The notes: a model not told the origin generated them from the sequence alone. Counted from the stretch's first letter, positions 26,201 to 34,625 are shown. The stretch is 64,000 nucleotides of DNA from Cupriavidus phytohabitans (GCF_000426345.1 NZ_AUFE01000041.1:1-64000), one strand, 5' to 3'. Numbers and translations are program-made.

Positions 26201-26292
26201 TGCGGAAATACAGGTACCCGCCTGACCAGCAGGATGGGGCTGTGGAACTGGTGCTGCGGCAAGCGGAGGCATTGGGGGAGGCGTGGGCGTAG
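23206..26292 (+). CDS. hsdR: Type I restriction-modification, endonuclease subunit HsdR
   Basis: A protein of 1028 residues. The PD-(D/E)xK nuclease core lies at about residues 138-156 (RRPDIILFVNGLP, then LELKNP). The SF2 translocase follows with Walker A TQGSGKSITM near residue 296, the DEAH box IADEAHRTQYG near residue 403, and later motifs VAFTGTPVSSEDRDT and IARVNRVFKDK. It cuts unmodified DNA after ATP-driven translocation. It starts 7 bases after hsdS and completes an intact three-gene system with no visible frameshift. Confidence 0.95.
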   Translation: MTEDQLEKEALGWLSEVGYDTIFGPDLAPDGANAERADYRQILLVERLRCAIARLNPSIPLAAREDAVRQVQDLGVPVQLSANRRFHQMLVGGVPVEYQKDGETRGDFVRLIDWSNPAANEWLAVNQLSIKGPHHPRRPDIILFVNGLPLVLLELKNPADEVADIWKAYNQIQTYKDQIPDVFQYNEIVVISDGSQARMGSHSANAERYMQWRTIDGVTLDPLGQFNELETLVRGVLAPAYLLDYLRFFVLFEDDGTLVKKIAGYHQFHAVRAAIRQVVSASLPGGSHKGGVVWHTQGSGKSITMTCFAARVLQEAAMENPTIVVITDRNDLDGQLFGVFSLAQELLREQPVQAVTRQDLRDKLANRPSGGIVFATIQKFMPGEDEDTFPMLSDRHNIVVIADEAHRTQYGFEAQLKGKPGQEKYQVGYAQHLRDALPNATFVAFTGTPVSSEDRDTRAVFGDYIHVYDMQQAKEDGATVAIYFESRLAKLSLKAEELPQIDAEVDELAEDEEESQQAKLKTRWAALEKVVGAEPRVAAVAADLVAHFEERNKAQSGKAMVVAMSREICVHLYNEIIKLRPDWHDSDPEKGAIKIVMTGSASDKELLRPHIYSGQVKKRLEKRFKDPVDPLRMVIVRDMWLTGFDAPCVHTLYVDKPMKGHNLMQAIARVNRVFKDKQGGLVVDYIGIANELKSALKEYTASHGRGRPTVDSAEAYAILEEKLDILRGMLHGYDYGDFLTSGHKRLAGAANHVLGLEDGKKRFADTALAMSKAFTLCCTLDEAKAIREEVAFMQAVKVILTKRELSEKKRTDEERELAIRQIIGSAVVSEEVVDVFEAVGLDKPNIGILDDAFLAEVRNLPERNLAVELLERLLEGEVKSRFAGNVVQEKKFSEMLANVVKRYQNRAIETAQVIEELIDMAKKFRAAASRGDELGLSEDEVRFYDALANNESAVRELTDETLKKIAHELTENLRQNITVDWSARESVRAKLRLLVKRILRKYRYPPDQQDGAVELVLRQAEALGEAWA

Positions 26293-26364
26293 TGCGTCAA
26301 GCCATTGATGCCTCAGTTGTACGTTTCGAATTTCGTCGGCAGTTGAATGAGATGGGGATGTGAA

Positions 26365-28833
26365 ATGCTGGATTTCGATGCACTGAATGCAGGCGGCGTT
26401 GGTGGTCCGCTCCTTGAGCCACGCAAGATTTTCACCACCTTGCAGCGGTCGAGCAAGTTCCGGCGTCCATCGGATGAGCAGGGGGAAGTATTAGACGCTT
26501 GGTTTAGGGCTCGGACCCAGCGAGATACGACCATTAAGATGAATACCGGCTCTGGTAAGACGCTTGTCGGCCTGCTAGCGCTGCAAAGTTGCTTGCAGGA
26601 AAAGATGGGTCCCGCAGTTTTCATGGCAGCCGACAATTACCTTGCCGAGCAGGTTCTGGCCGAAGCCAAAGATTTGGGTGTCCCCGTAACCCAGGACGAA
26701 ACTGCCTCAGCTTTCTTGCGTGGGGAGGCAGTCTTGGTGGTCAATCCTCAGAAACTGTTCAATGGCAAGTCCGTGTTCGGGCTTGGCGCAAGCGCGGGAA
26801 AGATTGCCATTGGTAGCATCGTCATTGACGATGCTCATGCTTGCATTGCAAAGATACGGGACCAATTCACTCTCACCATTAGCAAAGATAACCAGGTATA
26901 TAGCGAGTTGATGGCCTTGTTCCGAGATGATTTAAAGGAGCAAAGCGTCGGCGAGCTTCTAGACTTGGAGGCAGACGACCCGCAAGTCGTGCTAGAGGTG
27001 CCTTTCTGGGCGTGGCAAGACAAGCAGGATGCGGTGCTACCAAAGCTTCATCCGCTGCGTGATGCAGAAGACCATAAGTTTAAATGGGCTTTGGTTCGCG
27101 ACGTGCTCCCCCTTTCTCAGTGTGTGTTTGGCGCAAGGCAGGTTGCGATTGCACCACGCTGTTTGCCAGTTGATGTTATCCCGAGCTTTGCCAGAGCGAA
27201 GCGACGGATTTATATGACGGCAACTCTAGCGGATGATGGCATGCTCGTATCGGATTTGGCTGCTGATGCACAGACAGTGGCAGCGCCAATAAAGCCAGCA
27301 GGCGCTGGTGACATGGGAGACCGGATGATTCTTGCCCCACAAGAAATCAATCCGCAGGCTACTCTTGAGGAAATTCAGGCTTTAGTGGTGGACGTTGCGC
27401 ACCAATACAACGTTGTCGTAATCGTTCCCTCGCACAGGCGAGCCGAAGACTGGTCCGCATTGTCGCAAATGGTTTTAACACGTGAGAACTTGTCTGCAGG
27501 TGTGCAGCGCTTACGCGAAGGGCACGTCGGCATCGTCACCATGGTGAACCGATATGACGGTGTGGACCTGCCAGACGATGCGTGCCGACTTCTGGTCATT
27601 TACGACCTGCCACAAGATAGCGGAGTGCTGGAGAGAAGAGAGAATGTGTTACTCGATGGCTCGACGCTTCTCAAGAGAAGACAGATTCAACGCATCGAAC
27701 AAGGTATGGGGCGAGGTGTTCGCTCGAGTGACGATTACTGCGTGGTTTTGCTCGTTGGCGGGCGCCTAACCAGCGCTATCCATGGAGGAGACGCGCTTGA
27801 CATGATGTCGCCGGCGACGAGAGCTCAAATTGAGCTCGGCCAGCAGGTCACCAAGCAGTTGGTCGGTAAGTCGGTGGCCGAACTTCGTCCGGTCATCTCT
27901 CTTTGCTTGACTCAAGATGCGCATTGGCGTGAGGCTAGCAAGCGTCGGCTGGCCCAAGCGCCTGGTAGTGGTGCTGGATATATAGACCCAACTGTGGTCA
28001 AGCGTCGCCGCGCATTTGATGCCGCAGTGGCCGGAGCTTATGGCGACGCCGTCAAGGAGTTGGCGACCGCAGCAGACCAAGAAGAAGATAGGGTCGTCAA
28101 GGGCTATCTGCTGCAGCAAGTGGCCGAGTACCAGCACCATAATAGCCCAGCACAAGCCCAAATGACATTGGCTGCTGCCGTGAAGTTGAATCGGTCAGTG
28201 GTTAGGCCATTACAGGGCATTGAGTACCGTAAGCTCAATCAGAGTGGAGAGCAAGCTCAGCAGGTGGCAACTTTCCTTCTGCAACGATTCGTCGAGGGAG
28301 CAGACCTGGTAATCTGGAAGAATGGACTACTTGAGGACCTACTCTGGGGCAATGAGTATACGTCACGCTTTGAAGCCGCGTTGCAGGATGTTGGGTGTCT
28401 TCTCGGATTCGGTTCGCAACGCCCTGAGAAGGACGTCAAGAAAGGGCCAGATAACCTGTGGGCTGTCGGTGGCACAGACTACTTCGTAATCGAATGCAAG
28501 ACGGGCTCCAAGAGCGATGACATTGCTAAGAGCGATGTGGACCAGCTTGCTGGTAGCGTGAACTGGTTCTCACAGAACTACGGTAAGGACTGCTCTGCTA
28601 TTCCCGTGATGATTCATCCGCGTACCAGATTAGACAGGACGGCTTCCGCCCCTGCGGGAATGCGGGTAATGAGCGAATCGGAACTCCAGAGCTTTAAAGA
28701 CGCTTTATCTAAGTTCGTGACAATGCTGGCGTTCGCTCAGCATTCGGATATTTCCGCGATAGCAAACGCTCTGATTCAATTTAAGCTTACAAAAGACCTC
28801 TGGATTGACACGTATACTTCGCGTGCGAGGTAG
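26365..28833 (+). CDS. Defence-type SF2 helicase with C-terminal PD-(D/E)xK-like domain
   Basis: A protein of 822 residues from the ATG at 26365; an in-frame ATG 18 bases upstream is possible. The N-terminal helicase core has Walker A KMNTGSGKTLVG (about residue 59), a DEAD-like box IDDAHAC (about 154), and motif VI region RIEQGMGRGVRSSDDYCVV. Near the C-terminus, LWAVGGTDYFVIECKTGSKS (about residues 696-715) has the D-x-ECK spacing of a restriction-endonuclease fold, followed by a region resembling a nuclease accessory helix. It follows hsdR by 72 bases on the same strand. Helicase-nuclease proteins of this kind are frequent in defence islands; the target is unknown. Confidence 0.7.
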   Translation: MLDFDALNAGGVGGPLLEPRKIFTTLQRSSKFRRPSDEQGEVLDAWFRARTQRDTTIKMNTGSGKTLVGLLALQSCLQEKMGPAVFMAADNYLAEQVLAEAKDLGVPVTQDETASAFLRGEAVLVVNPQKLFNGKSVFGLGASAGKIAIGSIVIDDAHACIAKIRDQFTLTISKDNQVYSELMALFRDDLKEQSVGELLDLEADDPQVVLEVPFWAWQDKQDAVLPKLHPLRDAEDHKFKWALVRDVLPLSQCVFGARQVAIAPRCLPVDVIPSFARAKRRIYMTATLADDGMLVSDLAADAQTVAAPIKPAGAGDMGDRMILAPQEINPQATLEEIQALVVDVAHQYNVVVIVPSHRRAEDWSALSQMVLTRENLSAGVQRLREGHVGIVTMVNRYDGVDLPDDACRLLVIYDLPQDSGVLERRENVLLDGSTLLKRRQIQRIEQGMGRGVRSSDDYCVVLLVGGRLTSAIHGGDALDMMSPATRAQIELGQQVTKQLVGKSVAELRPVISLCLTQDAHWREASKRRLAQAPGSGAGYIDPTVVKRRRAFDAAVAGAYGDAVKELATAADQEEDRVVKGYLLQQVAEYQHHNSPAQAQMTLAAAVKLNRSVVRPLQGIEYRKLNQSGEQAQQVATFLLQRFVEGADLVIWKNGLLEDLLWGNEYTSRFEAALQDVGCLLGFGSQRPEKDVKKGPDNLWAVGGTDYFVIECKTGSKSDDIAKSDVDQLAGSVNWFSQNYGKDCSAIPVMIHPRTRLDRTASAPAGMRVMSESELQSFKDALSKFVTMLAFAQHSDISAIANALIQFKLTKDLWIDTYTSRAR

Positions 28834-28856
28834 GCTCGGGCGCTCGCAGTCGGAAA

Positions 28857-29018
28857 ATGCCTGATGACAAGACGGTGGAGAAGGCTGTGCTCAAGCGGAT
28901 AATGTGCATAATCTGTACATCTAGAAAAGCCCGCCGGCGGAACGACCCCACGAAAGAGAACGGGAATACTCAGGCTGAGTCAAGGTTGTTGCGCCCAATA
29001 CGAAACATTCGGTGTTAA
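28857..29018 (+). CDS. Possible small protein of 53 residues, unrecognised
   Basis: An open frame MPDDKTVEKAVLKRI... of 53 codons fills the gap between the helicase-nuclease and the ATPase-TOPRIM gene. It is basic and has a CxxC-like MCIICTS segment. No ribosome site of note precedes it, and chance is a fair explanation. Confidence 0.2.
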   Translation: MPDDKTVEKAVLKRIMCIICTSRKARRRNDPTKENGNTQAESRLLRPIRNIRC

Positions 29019-29028
29019 AAAAACAGAA

Positions 29029-30528
29029 ATGCCAATCAGTCAGCAAAAGCTCATCAAACTTGAGGTTGAAGAGCTGAAGAATCTTAGGGATTTTGAGCTT
29101 GATTTTCAGGCGGCACCACTTACGGCGATTATGGGAACGAACGGGTCGGGAAAATCTACCGTTCTTCACGCGCTAGCTTGTGCCTACAGTCAGCCAGAGG
29201 AGCAAGAGGCTTATAAATTTCCGATGTTTTTTAAGCCGAGTACGGACGCTCTATGGGCGGGGAGTGCGTTCGCAATTCATTATGAACAACGAGATGGTGT
29301 AAATTATCAGCGGAGTTTAACGCAGAGGTATTCCAAGGCAGCAGACCGGTGGGCTCCGCGATACGACAAGCGCCCGGAGCGTTCCGTGAGGCTCATTACA
29401 ATCCGAGAGTCTGTGCCGGAGGTCGAGACTCTTGGAATAAACTCAATGGTTCATTATCGAAGAAGCAACCTCGATGGCGACACACATAATCGCGTTCGCG
29501 AGGCCGCCGGACAGATTCTTAATCGACATTACGCCGAATACCATCGAGTTCACTACCAACGTGGATGGCGTCCTTCGATTGCTGTCAGGGCAGGGAATAT
29601 TAACTATTCGGCGCTTTCAATGAGCGCAGGCGAACAGCGCGTCTTTAGAATTTTGGATGCTGTGTTTTCAGCGCCGAATTATGCGCTAATTCTTGTAGAT
29701 GAGATTGACATCTTCCTTCACCAAGATGCACTGAAGAAGCTTGTCGACGTATTGCATGAGCATTGCGGAGAAAAAAATAAGCAATTGGTCTTCACCACCC
29801 ATTTTCCACCAGTTGCGGACATGTACGAGAAGGTGTCAGTTAGAACGCTTCATCGAGTCGCAAACAAGACACTGGTCTGGCTAGGGTACTCCTATGATGC
29901 CCTTCAACAGATAACTGGTCAGATGCAACGCCCACTTCAAGTTTACGTGGAAGATGACGTTGCTGAGGCGATAGTTCGTGAGGTCGCAAGGCCGCTTCGA
30001 GTAAGAGCGTACCTGAGTGTGGGCCGATACGGTTCCGGTGAGAATGCGTTTTCTCTGGGAGCCGGCCTAGCCTTGTCAAACGTAGACCTGAACAGGTGTC
30101 TCATTGTTCTCGACGGGGACATAAATACATCGAAAGGTATCCGTAAAATCAAGGTAGCAAAATTTCTAACAGGAAACGAGCCGGGAAGGGATACTCAGCG
30201 AAAACAGCTTCGAGGAATTATTCGCCCTCTCCGCACGCCTGGCCTAGAAGTGCCAGAACGAGTACTACACCGATTGGTTACTCAACTTGATGATGCGGTG
30301 GTTCCCCCGGGGGATGTTCAGTTTGTCCAAATCGTTCGAAACGTCGTGAACGTACTGGACCGGCACGGCTACGTTGGCGAGATTGTGCGTTTAAGCGGTG
30401 AAACAAGAGCCTATGCGCTAGCCAAGATGGTTGAACTGGCTAGCCTAAGCCCTGGCTGGGCACACTACACACGGCTAATTCGTACGTGGCTGTCGCGGCA
30501 ACGCGATGCGCTCAATCTTCAGAGATAG
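29029..30528 (+). CDS. OLD-like AAA ATPase with C-terminal TOPRIM-type domain
   Basis: A protein of 499 residues. The N-terminal ATPase is ABC/SMC-like: Walker A GTNGSGKSTVLHA (about residue 36), signature-type LSMSAGEQRVFRI (about 195) and Walker B LILVDEIDIFL (about 221). The C-terminal part from about residue 306 resembles a TOPRIM nuclease, with an acidic start YVEDDVAEAI and a DxD-type LIVLDGDI near residue 361. Overcoming-lysogenization-defect (OLD) proteins, GajA and retron-linked ATPases share this plan and act as nucleases in phage defence. The gene may form one unit with the protein that follows. Sequence is AT-richer than neighbours. Confidence 0.65.
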   Translation: MPISQQKLIKLEVEELKNLRDFELDFQAAPLTAIMGTNGSGKSTVLHALACAYSQPEEQEAYKFPMFFKPSTDALWAGSAFAIHYEQRDGVNYQRSLTQRYSKAADRWAPRYDKRPERSVRLITIRESVPEVETLGINSMVHYRRSNLDGDTHNRVREAAGQILNRHYAEYHRVHYQRGWRPSIAVRAGNINYSALSMSAGEQRVFRILDAVFSAPNYALILVDEIDIFLHQDALKKLVDVLHEHCGEKNKQLVFTTHFPPVADMYEKVSVRTLHRVANKTLVWLGYSYDALQQITGQMQRPLQVYVEDDVAEAIVREVARPLRVRAYLSVGRYGSGENAFSLGAGLALSNVDLNRCLIVLDGDINTSKGIRKIKVAKFLTGNEPGRDTQRKQLRGIIRPLRTPGLEVPERVLHRLVTQLDDAVVPPGDVQFVQIVRNVVNVLDRHGYVGEIVRLSGETRAYALAKMVELASLSPGWAHYTRLIRTWLSRQRDALNLQR

Positions 30529-30584
30529 GCTGGTACTCCAAGGACGGAGCACAACGCGCACGGATGACAGAACGGTGGAGCAGA

Positions 30585-31904
30585 ATGTCACGCATGTACG
30601 AACAAGAAGCTCCCTCTGGCAACGGCCAGTCTCAGGATGCGAGCGCTGAAACACCCTCGGGCGCAGTCAGTCGTGAGTCGCTCTACGAACTCGTCTGGTC
30701 TGAACCGATGCTAAAGGTGGCCGCAGGATTTGGCGTGTCATCCAGCTACATGGCAAGGGTATGCACATTGCTCAATGTACCGCGCCCCGAGCGTGGATAT
30801 TGGGCGAAGTTGGCTGCTGGCAAGTCGGTCAAGAAGCCGAGTTTGCCGGATGCGCGTCCAGGAGATGAGCTCGTGTGGTCTCGCGGGGATGGTCACCAGG
30901 AAGTCACTCGACCACTGCCGAAACCACCGTCTAGCACGCCCAGAAGGCGAGTCATACCCAGTAAGCCAAAACTTGCCGAACACCCTCTACTCGCTGGGGC
31001 AAAAGCTATCTTCGAAGGTGGGAGAATTGGCCACGGCGCGGGGTATCTGAAGCCGACAAAGAAGTTGCTCGTCGACGTCGTCGTAACCAAAACAGGTCTC
31101 GATAAAGGTATTTCGTTTGCCAACAAGCTCTTCCTCGCCTTGGAAGAGGACGGCCATCGCGTTGTTATCGCCCCGCATTCAGAGCGGCTTACGCGGAAGG
31201 ATTTCGATGTGCGTGAGGTACCTCGGAAGGACCATAGCTACCGTGACCAATGGTCGCCAATGCGCTGCACGGTTGTCTACATCGGTACTGTGGCCATCGG
31301 ACTCACAATTGTTGAGATGTCAGAAGAGGTCGAGGTGAGGTACGTTAACGGGAAATACGTGCGTCTCGGCGAGTATGTTCCTCCGAAGCGGGGACCCGAC
31401 CATGGATGGACCAGCAAACAAGATTTGCCAAGCGGCCGCTTCTGCTTGCAGGCCTACTCTCCATACTGGCGCGCCGAATGGAGTATGCAATGGCGAGAAA
31501 CGCGGGACCGTGACATCGCAGGTCTCGTTCCGGTCATTGTGAAGGAGCTGCGGCGGTCGGCTCCGGAGGTCGCTAGGTTAGCCGCGGAGGGCGAGCGGCA
31601 AGCTGAACTTGAACATCAGCGCTGGGAAGCCCAACGCGAGCAATGGCGCCGAGAGGAAGCGGAAAAGCGAGCGGCGAAGGCATTGAAGGACAGTATGGAG
31701 GAGCTCCTTCAAATAACTGACGGCTGGGCTCAGTCGAGGCGATTGGCAGAATTCTTCTCCGATGCCGAACGTAGTTTGAAAGACTTGGGCACCGATGAAC
31801 AGAACAAGATGCGTGAACGCCTAAAACGAGCTCAAGAGCTAGTTGGCAGCGTCGAGGCACTAGAGCGCTTTCGCTCGTGGAAGGCGCCGGAGGAGCGCCA
31901 GTAA
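30585..31904 (+). CDS. Conserved defence-island protein with N-terminal HTH-like region, function unknown
   Basis: A protein of 439 residues. The start at 30585 is chosen because GGTGGAG lies 4 bases upstream; in-frame starts at 30564 and inside the preceding gene exist. The N-terminal segment (RESLYELVWSEPMLKVAAGF, then GVSSSYMARVCTLLNVPRP and ERGYWAKLAAG) resembles a helix-turn-helix found in many proteins of unknown role. A long Glu/Arg/Ala-rich coiled coil lies near residues 345-400 (HQRWEAQREQWRREEAEKRA). There is no recognisable enzyme motif. Its place directly behind the ATPase-TOPRIM gene suggests that the two work together. Confidence 0.5.
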   Translation: MSRMYEQEAPSGNGQSQDASAETPSGAVSRESLYELVWSEPMLKVAAGFGVSSSYMARVCTLLNVPRPERGYWAKLAAGKSVKKPSLPDARPGDELVWSRGDGHQEVTRPLPKPPSSTPRRRVIPSKPKLAEHPLLAGAKAIFEGGRIGHGAGYLKPTKKLLVDVVVTKTGLDKGISFANKLFLALEEDGHRVVIAPHSERLTRKDFDVREVPRKDHSYRDQWSPMRCTVVYIGTVAIGLTIVEMSEEVEVRYVNGKYVRLGEYVPPKRGPDHGWTSKQDLPSGRFCLQAYSPYWRAEWSMQWRETRDRDIAGLVPVIVKELRRSAPEVARLAAEGERQAELEHQRWEAQREQWRREEAEKRAAKALKDSMEELLQITDGWAQSRRLAEFFSDAERSLKDLGTDEQNKMRERLKRAQELVGSVEALERFRSWKAPEERQ

Positions 31905-31960
31905 TGGGCGGGCAACACAACGCGTGAGTCAGCTGAAATTTTTGGGGGTATTCTCCAATT

Positions 31961-31976
31961 CGCCGGTACTCCGGCG
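31961..31976. terminator. Hairpin between convergent defence operons
   Basis: CGCCGG-TACT-CCGGCG is a perfect 6-bp stem with a 4-base loop. It lies in the 184-base gap between the plus-strand gene ending at 31904 and the minus-strand operon ending at 32089, and could stop transcription from either side. There is no U-run on either side. Confidence 0.35.
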
Positions 31977-32088
31977 GTCTGATATTTAGTCTGAAAGGGC
32001 CTCCGGAAGATTTGGGTGGGAGGTCACCGACTTCGAAGCAGCCAAGCTCGTCAGGGGGGGCGAGCCACGCTGGCAGATGTAACACGCC

Positions 32089-32637
32089 CTACACTCGAAC
32101 GCGCACCTGCTGTGGGACTAGCGGCTGCGATTCGGCGCCTACGAACCATGCTTCTTCATTTCTTATTGGGTCAACAACGAGCCCAAGGCTGTAGGGCTCC
32201 CTAAAGAAGCTTCTTTGCGTGGCGCGGTCAGTGCTGCTGAAAAAAGCACCTAGATTAGGGTGGGTGTGGTACCACCCGACAACGTTTAGGTTGGCTCCTC
32301 GGTAAGCTGCCGCCTCTTGCCAAACGCGAGGGCTCATATTCAGCGACACCGACGTCGAATGAAAATGCTCGCTTGGCACAGCCCGAATTATCTCAACGGC
32401 CCGGACTTCGCCCGCTTCACCTGCGAAGACCCTTCCCACCATGAGCCCCCCAAGTTCAACGTTATCAGATTTTGCATGCTGCCATATTCGGTCGGCCACA
32501 TCTGACTGTAGCAATACCACGGGCATAGTCCACTCGCGCTCCTTAAGCAGGCGTATCGCGTCGACGAAACCCAGGCGAGGAGCCAAATCTGAGATTGAAA
32601 GCGGTTTTGCGTCTGGCGGCAGGTCGTTCCATCTCAT
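32089..32637 (-). CDS. JAB/JAMM peptidase of the ubiquitin-like operon
   Basis: A protein of 182 residues. The JAMM zinc-site is complete: Glu61 in NVELGGLMVG, His124 and His126 in WYHTHPNLG and Asp137 in FFSSTD. Such peptidases trim the Ubl precursor and remove it from targets. The ATG at 32637 overlaps the stop codon of the E2 gene (ATGA), so it is translated by coupling; an upstream in-frame start inside the E2 gene is unlikely. It is the last gene of the six-gene operon. Confidence 0.85.
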   Translation of the reverse strand: MRWNDLPPDAKPLSISDLAPRLGFVDAIRLLKEREWTMPVVLLQSDVADRIWQHAKSDNVELGGLMVGRVFAGEAGEVRAVEIIRAVPSEHFHSTSVSLNMSPRVWQEAAAYRGANLNVVGWYHTHPNLGAFFSSTDRATQRSFFREPYSLGLVVDPIRNEEAWFVGAESQPLVPQQVRVRV

Positions 32638-33242
32638 GTGGTTACTTGAAACTGATGAGAACACTTCGGACAAGAAACCTCACCCGCCCTACCGCTGGGA
32701 ATCCTAAGACTCACTTTACAGTTTGAGCATTGAACAATGACGCGGTCCAGGGTGGGGCCGGGTTCCGTCCTCAAGGTGTTTCGCGTCGTTGGAAAGGAAT
32801 TGGGGTGGGCACGCAGCGCAGTTCGGTACCACTCGACAGCAGCCCCATTTGCAGGGGAGCGCTCGTTCAAGACTTCTGGCTCAAAGGTGATAATCTGAAT
32901 AATACGCCTTACAAGTAGGTCCAATCCATGGCTCGGCAGCCACTTGGTCCCCAAGCATATCTTGCCACTCTGGAAAACGTTAGGGTGAAATATTGGAGTT
33001 GTGATTACCGCATTCGGCTCTACGAATGGGTATCTACTCATGAGTTCAATCTTAACGGTGGTTGTATTTTGTATTCGTGACGGATAATCACGCGATGGCG
33101 CAGTTGGATAGGCCAACTCTATGTCGATTCGTTTTGCCGGCTTACCACTAGTGCCAGCCACCCGAACGCGTCCATTGGTTTGCCTGGAAAGCTCGGACAA
33201 CTTTTGTAGGTCCTGAGCGATACGCTCCTCAATTACACTCAT
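32634..33242 (-). CDS. E2-like conjugating enzyme with C-terminal zinc ribbon
   Basis: A protein of 202 residues. The UBC fold is remarkably like eukaryotic E2s: YPFVEPNAVITTPIFHPNVF, with the HPN motif at residues 86-88, followed by the catalytic Cys96 in SGKICLGTKWLP. The C-terminal 35 residues form a zinc ribbon with Cys172, Cys175, Cys191 and Cys194 (QCSNCKV ... VSCPKCSHQF). The E2 takes the Ubl from the E1 and hands it to a target; the ribbon may choose that target. The ATG overlaps the Ubl stop codon by 4 bases. Confidence 0.85.
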   Translation of the reverse strand: MSVIEERIAQDLQKLSELSRQTNGRVRVAGTSGKPAKRIDIELAYPTAPSRDYPSRIQNTTTVKIELMSRYPFVEPNAVITTPIFHPNVFQSGKICLGTKWLPSHGLDLLVRRIIQIITFEPEVLNERSPANGAAVEWYRTALRAHPNSFPTTRNTLRTEPGPTLDRVIVQCSNCKVSLRIPSGRAGEVSCPKCSHQFQVTT

Positions 33243-33499
33243 GGGGTCACTCCAGCGACTAATACCGGCTGCACCTCAAGAATATCCCCATCTTTCACAC
33301 CACTAGCACTTAGAGCAGTTGTTGGGACCAGTGCTCGCCCTTCACCCGTATGAACGAGAGAATAATCTGTATCAGTAGGGAGATTCCAGTTGTCGACTGC
33401 CGCCTGGATAATGTCTGCACCCAGATTATCGGGGCGAACGGCGATTTCCGCTTTGCGAGTGAGGTCAGCCGTTCGCAGTATGACTTTGATTTCCGCCAT
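33239..33499 (-). CDS. Ubiquitin-like protein (single beta-grasp domain)
   Basis: A protein of 86 residues starting MAEIKVILRTADLTRKAEIA, one base after the E1 stop codon. The pattern fits a beta-grasp Ubl: an initial hairpin, a helix (LGADIIQAAVDNW), and the late strand region (LSASGVKDGDILEVQPV). The C-terminus is VLVAGVTP, without a terminal Gly-Gly; a Gly four residues from the end could become terminal after removal of VTP. It is shorter than the two-domain BilA of Bil (bacterial ISG15-like) systems. It stands between the E1 and E2 genes, with overlaps on the E2 side. Confidence 0.75.
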   Translation of the reverse strand: MAEIKVILRTADLTRKAEIAVRPDNLGADIIQAAVDNWNLPTDTDYSLVHTGEGRALVPTTALSASGVKDGDILEVQPVLVAGVTP

Positions 33500-33500
33500 A

Positions 33501-34625
33501 TCACTTCTCCAAATCAAGCACGTATGTTCTGTTGTCCTGCTGAAACCACACAAATTTCGATGGAAGCCGTTTGCCCAAATACGGGCCAACAAGTTCGGAG
33601 ATGCTGAAATTGTCCACAATCTCGACTTCGACGCTGTCCTCGTTACAGTTCGGGCACCACTGTAGCCGGGTGTCATAACGAGATGCTCTCTCGAACATGA
33701 GGCTAGAGTCGCCCGATTCGCCGGAGCAGTTTCTGCATTGAGCGCGTATGATTATAGGGTCACTTACGTAGATTGCTACGTCATCGTTCTGCCCCGCTAT
33801 TGACGCGAGCTCATCGGTAACGATTGGGCTAGAAGATGTCACAGTTACTTTCCCGACGAGTCCCCTGCAGCAGGCACAATCAATGTTCTTGCCTAGTTCA
33901 GAAACTGTCATTCGACCGGAAATCGAGTCGACAAACAGGCGACGTGCTCGCAGCTGGCCTTCTGTAGGACCAAGTCGTAAACCAGCGGAAACAGCATGTG
34001 CGGCGGCAAGACTAGATGTAACAATAGTTGTTGGAATCTTGCGCTCGACGTGTGAGATACGCTTCAGCCACCCGCAAGAATAGCGTTCTCGAATACGTTT
34101 ATAGGCAGACAGAGGAAGATTGCATTCGTAGCATGCACAACCCAGCAAATCTCGAAATGGAAATATCTCCACCATTGCTGACCGACTGTCAATGCCAGCA
34201 TTAACAAGATTTGTGCCACTAAAACGACACAATTGATTGAGCTTGATACGTGCGTCGAAGTTGTCTACGCAACAAAAGACGACCGCATACTGCTCCATGC
34301 CGGACAAGGTCATCCATTCCCAAAAATCTCCTGGGAAGGCCTCGACGTCCACGGAGGAATCGAGCTCGCGTATCTTTTGCGCAGCTACAATGGCTTTGTT
34401 ACTACCAACGTCCGATTCCCTAAATAGAACACTACGCGTAAGGTTATGAAGCGCAATAGTGTCGAAGTCATATAAATGCAGGGAACCAACACCGAGCAAG
34501 GCGAGGTTCTTCGCAACTTCGTTCCCCACAGCACCACAGCCGACTATTGCGTAGCGTGACGACTTGAGTGACTCTTGCGAGAACCAGTCAATGAGGCTAT
34601 GCCTCTGATATCGGTCAAACCTCAT
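33501..34625 (-). CDS. E1-like activating enzyme (ThiF/MoeB fold)
   Basis: A protein of 374 residues. It shows the E1 adenylation features: N-terminal RYQRHSLIDW (arginine finger), nucleotide loop IVGCGAVGNEVAKNL, LYDFDTIALHNLTRS with the conserved Asp and Asn/Arg, Lys in GSNKAIVAA, and VDNFDARI. Several Cys pairs are present (GCACYEC, CACCRG, CRNC and CPNC), which suggests one or more zinc sites. A candidate catalytic Cys is in ERYSCGWLK, but this is not certain. It activates the Ubl with ATP. It overlaps the J-domain gene by 4 bases. Confidence 0.85.
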   Translation of the reverse strand: MRFDRYQRHSLIDWFSQESLKSSRYAIVGCGAVGNEVAKNLALLGVGSLHLYDFDTIALHNLTRSVLFRESDVGSNKAIVAAQKIRELDSSVDVEAFPGDFWEWMTLSGMEQYAVVFCCVDNFDARIKLNQLCRFSGTNLVNAGIDSRSAMVEIFPFRDLLGCACYECNLPLSAYKRIRERYSCGWLKRISHVERKIPTTIVTSSLAAAHAVSAGLRLGPTEGQLRARRLFVDSISGRMTVSELGKNIDCACCRGLVGKVTVTSSSPIVTDELASIAGQNDDVAIYVSDPIIIRAQCRNCSGESGDSSLMFERASRYDTRLQWCPNCNEDSVEVEIVDNFSISELVGPYLGKRLPSKFVWFQQDNRTYVLDLEK

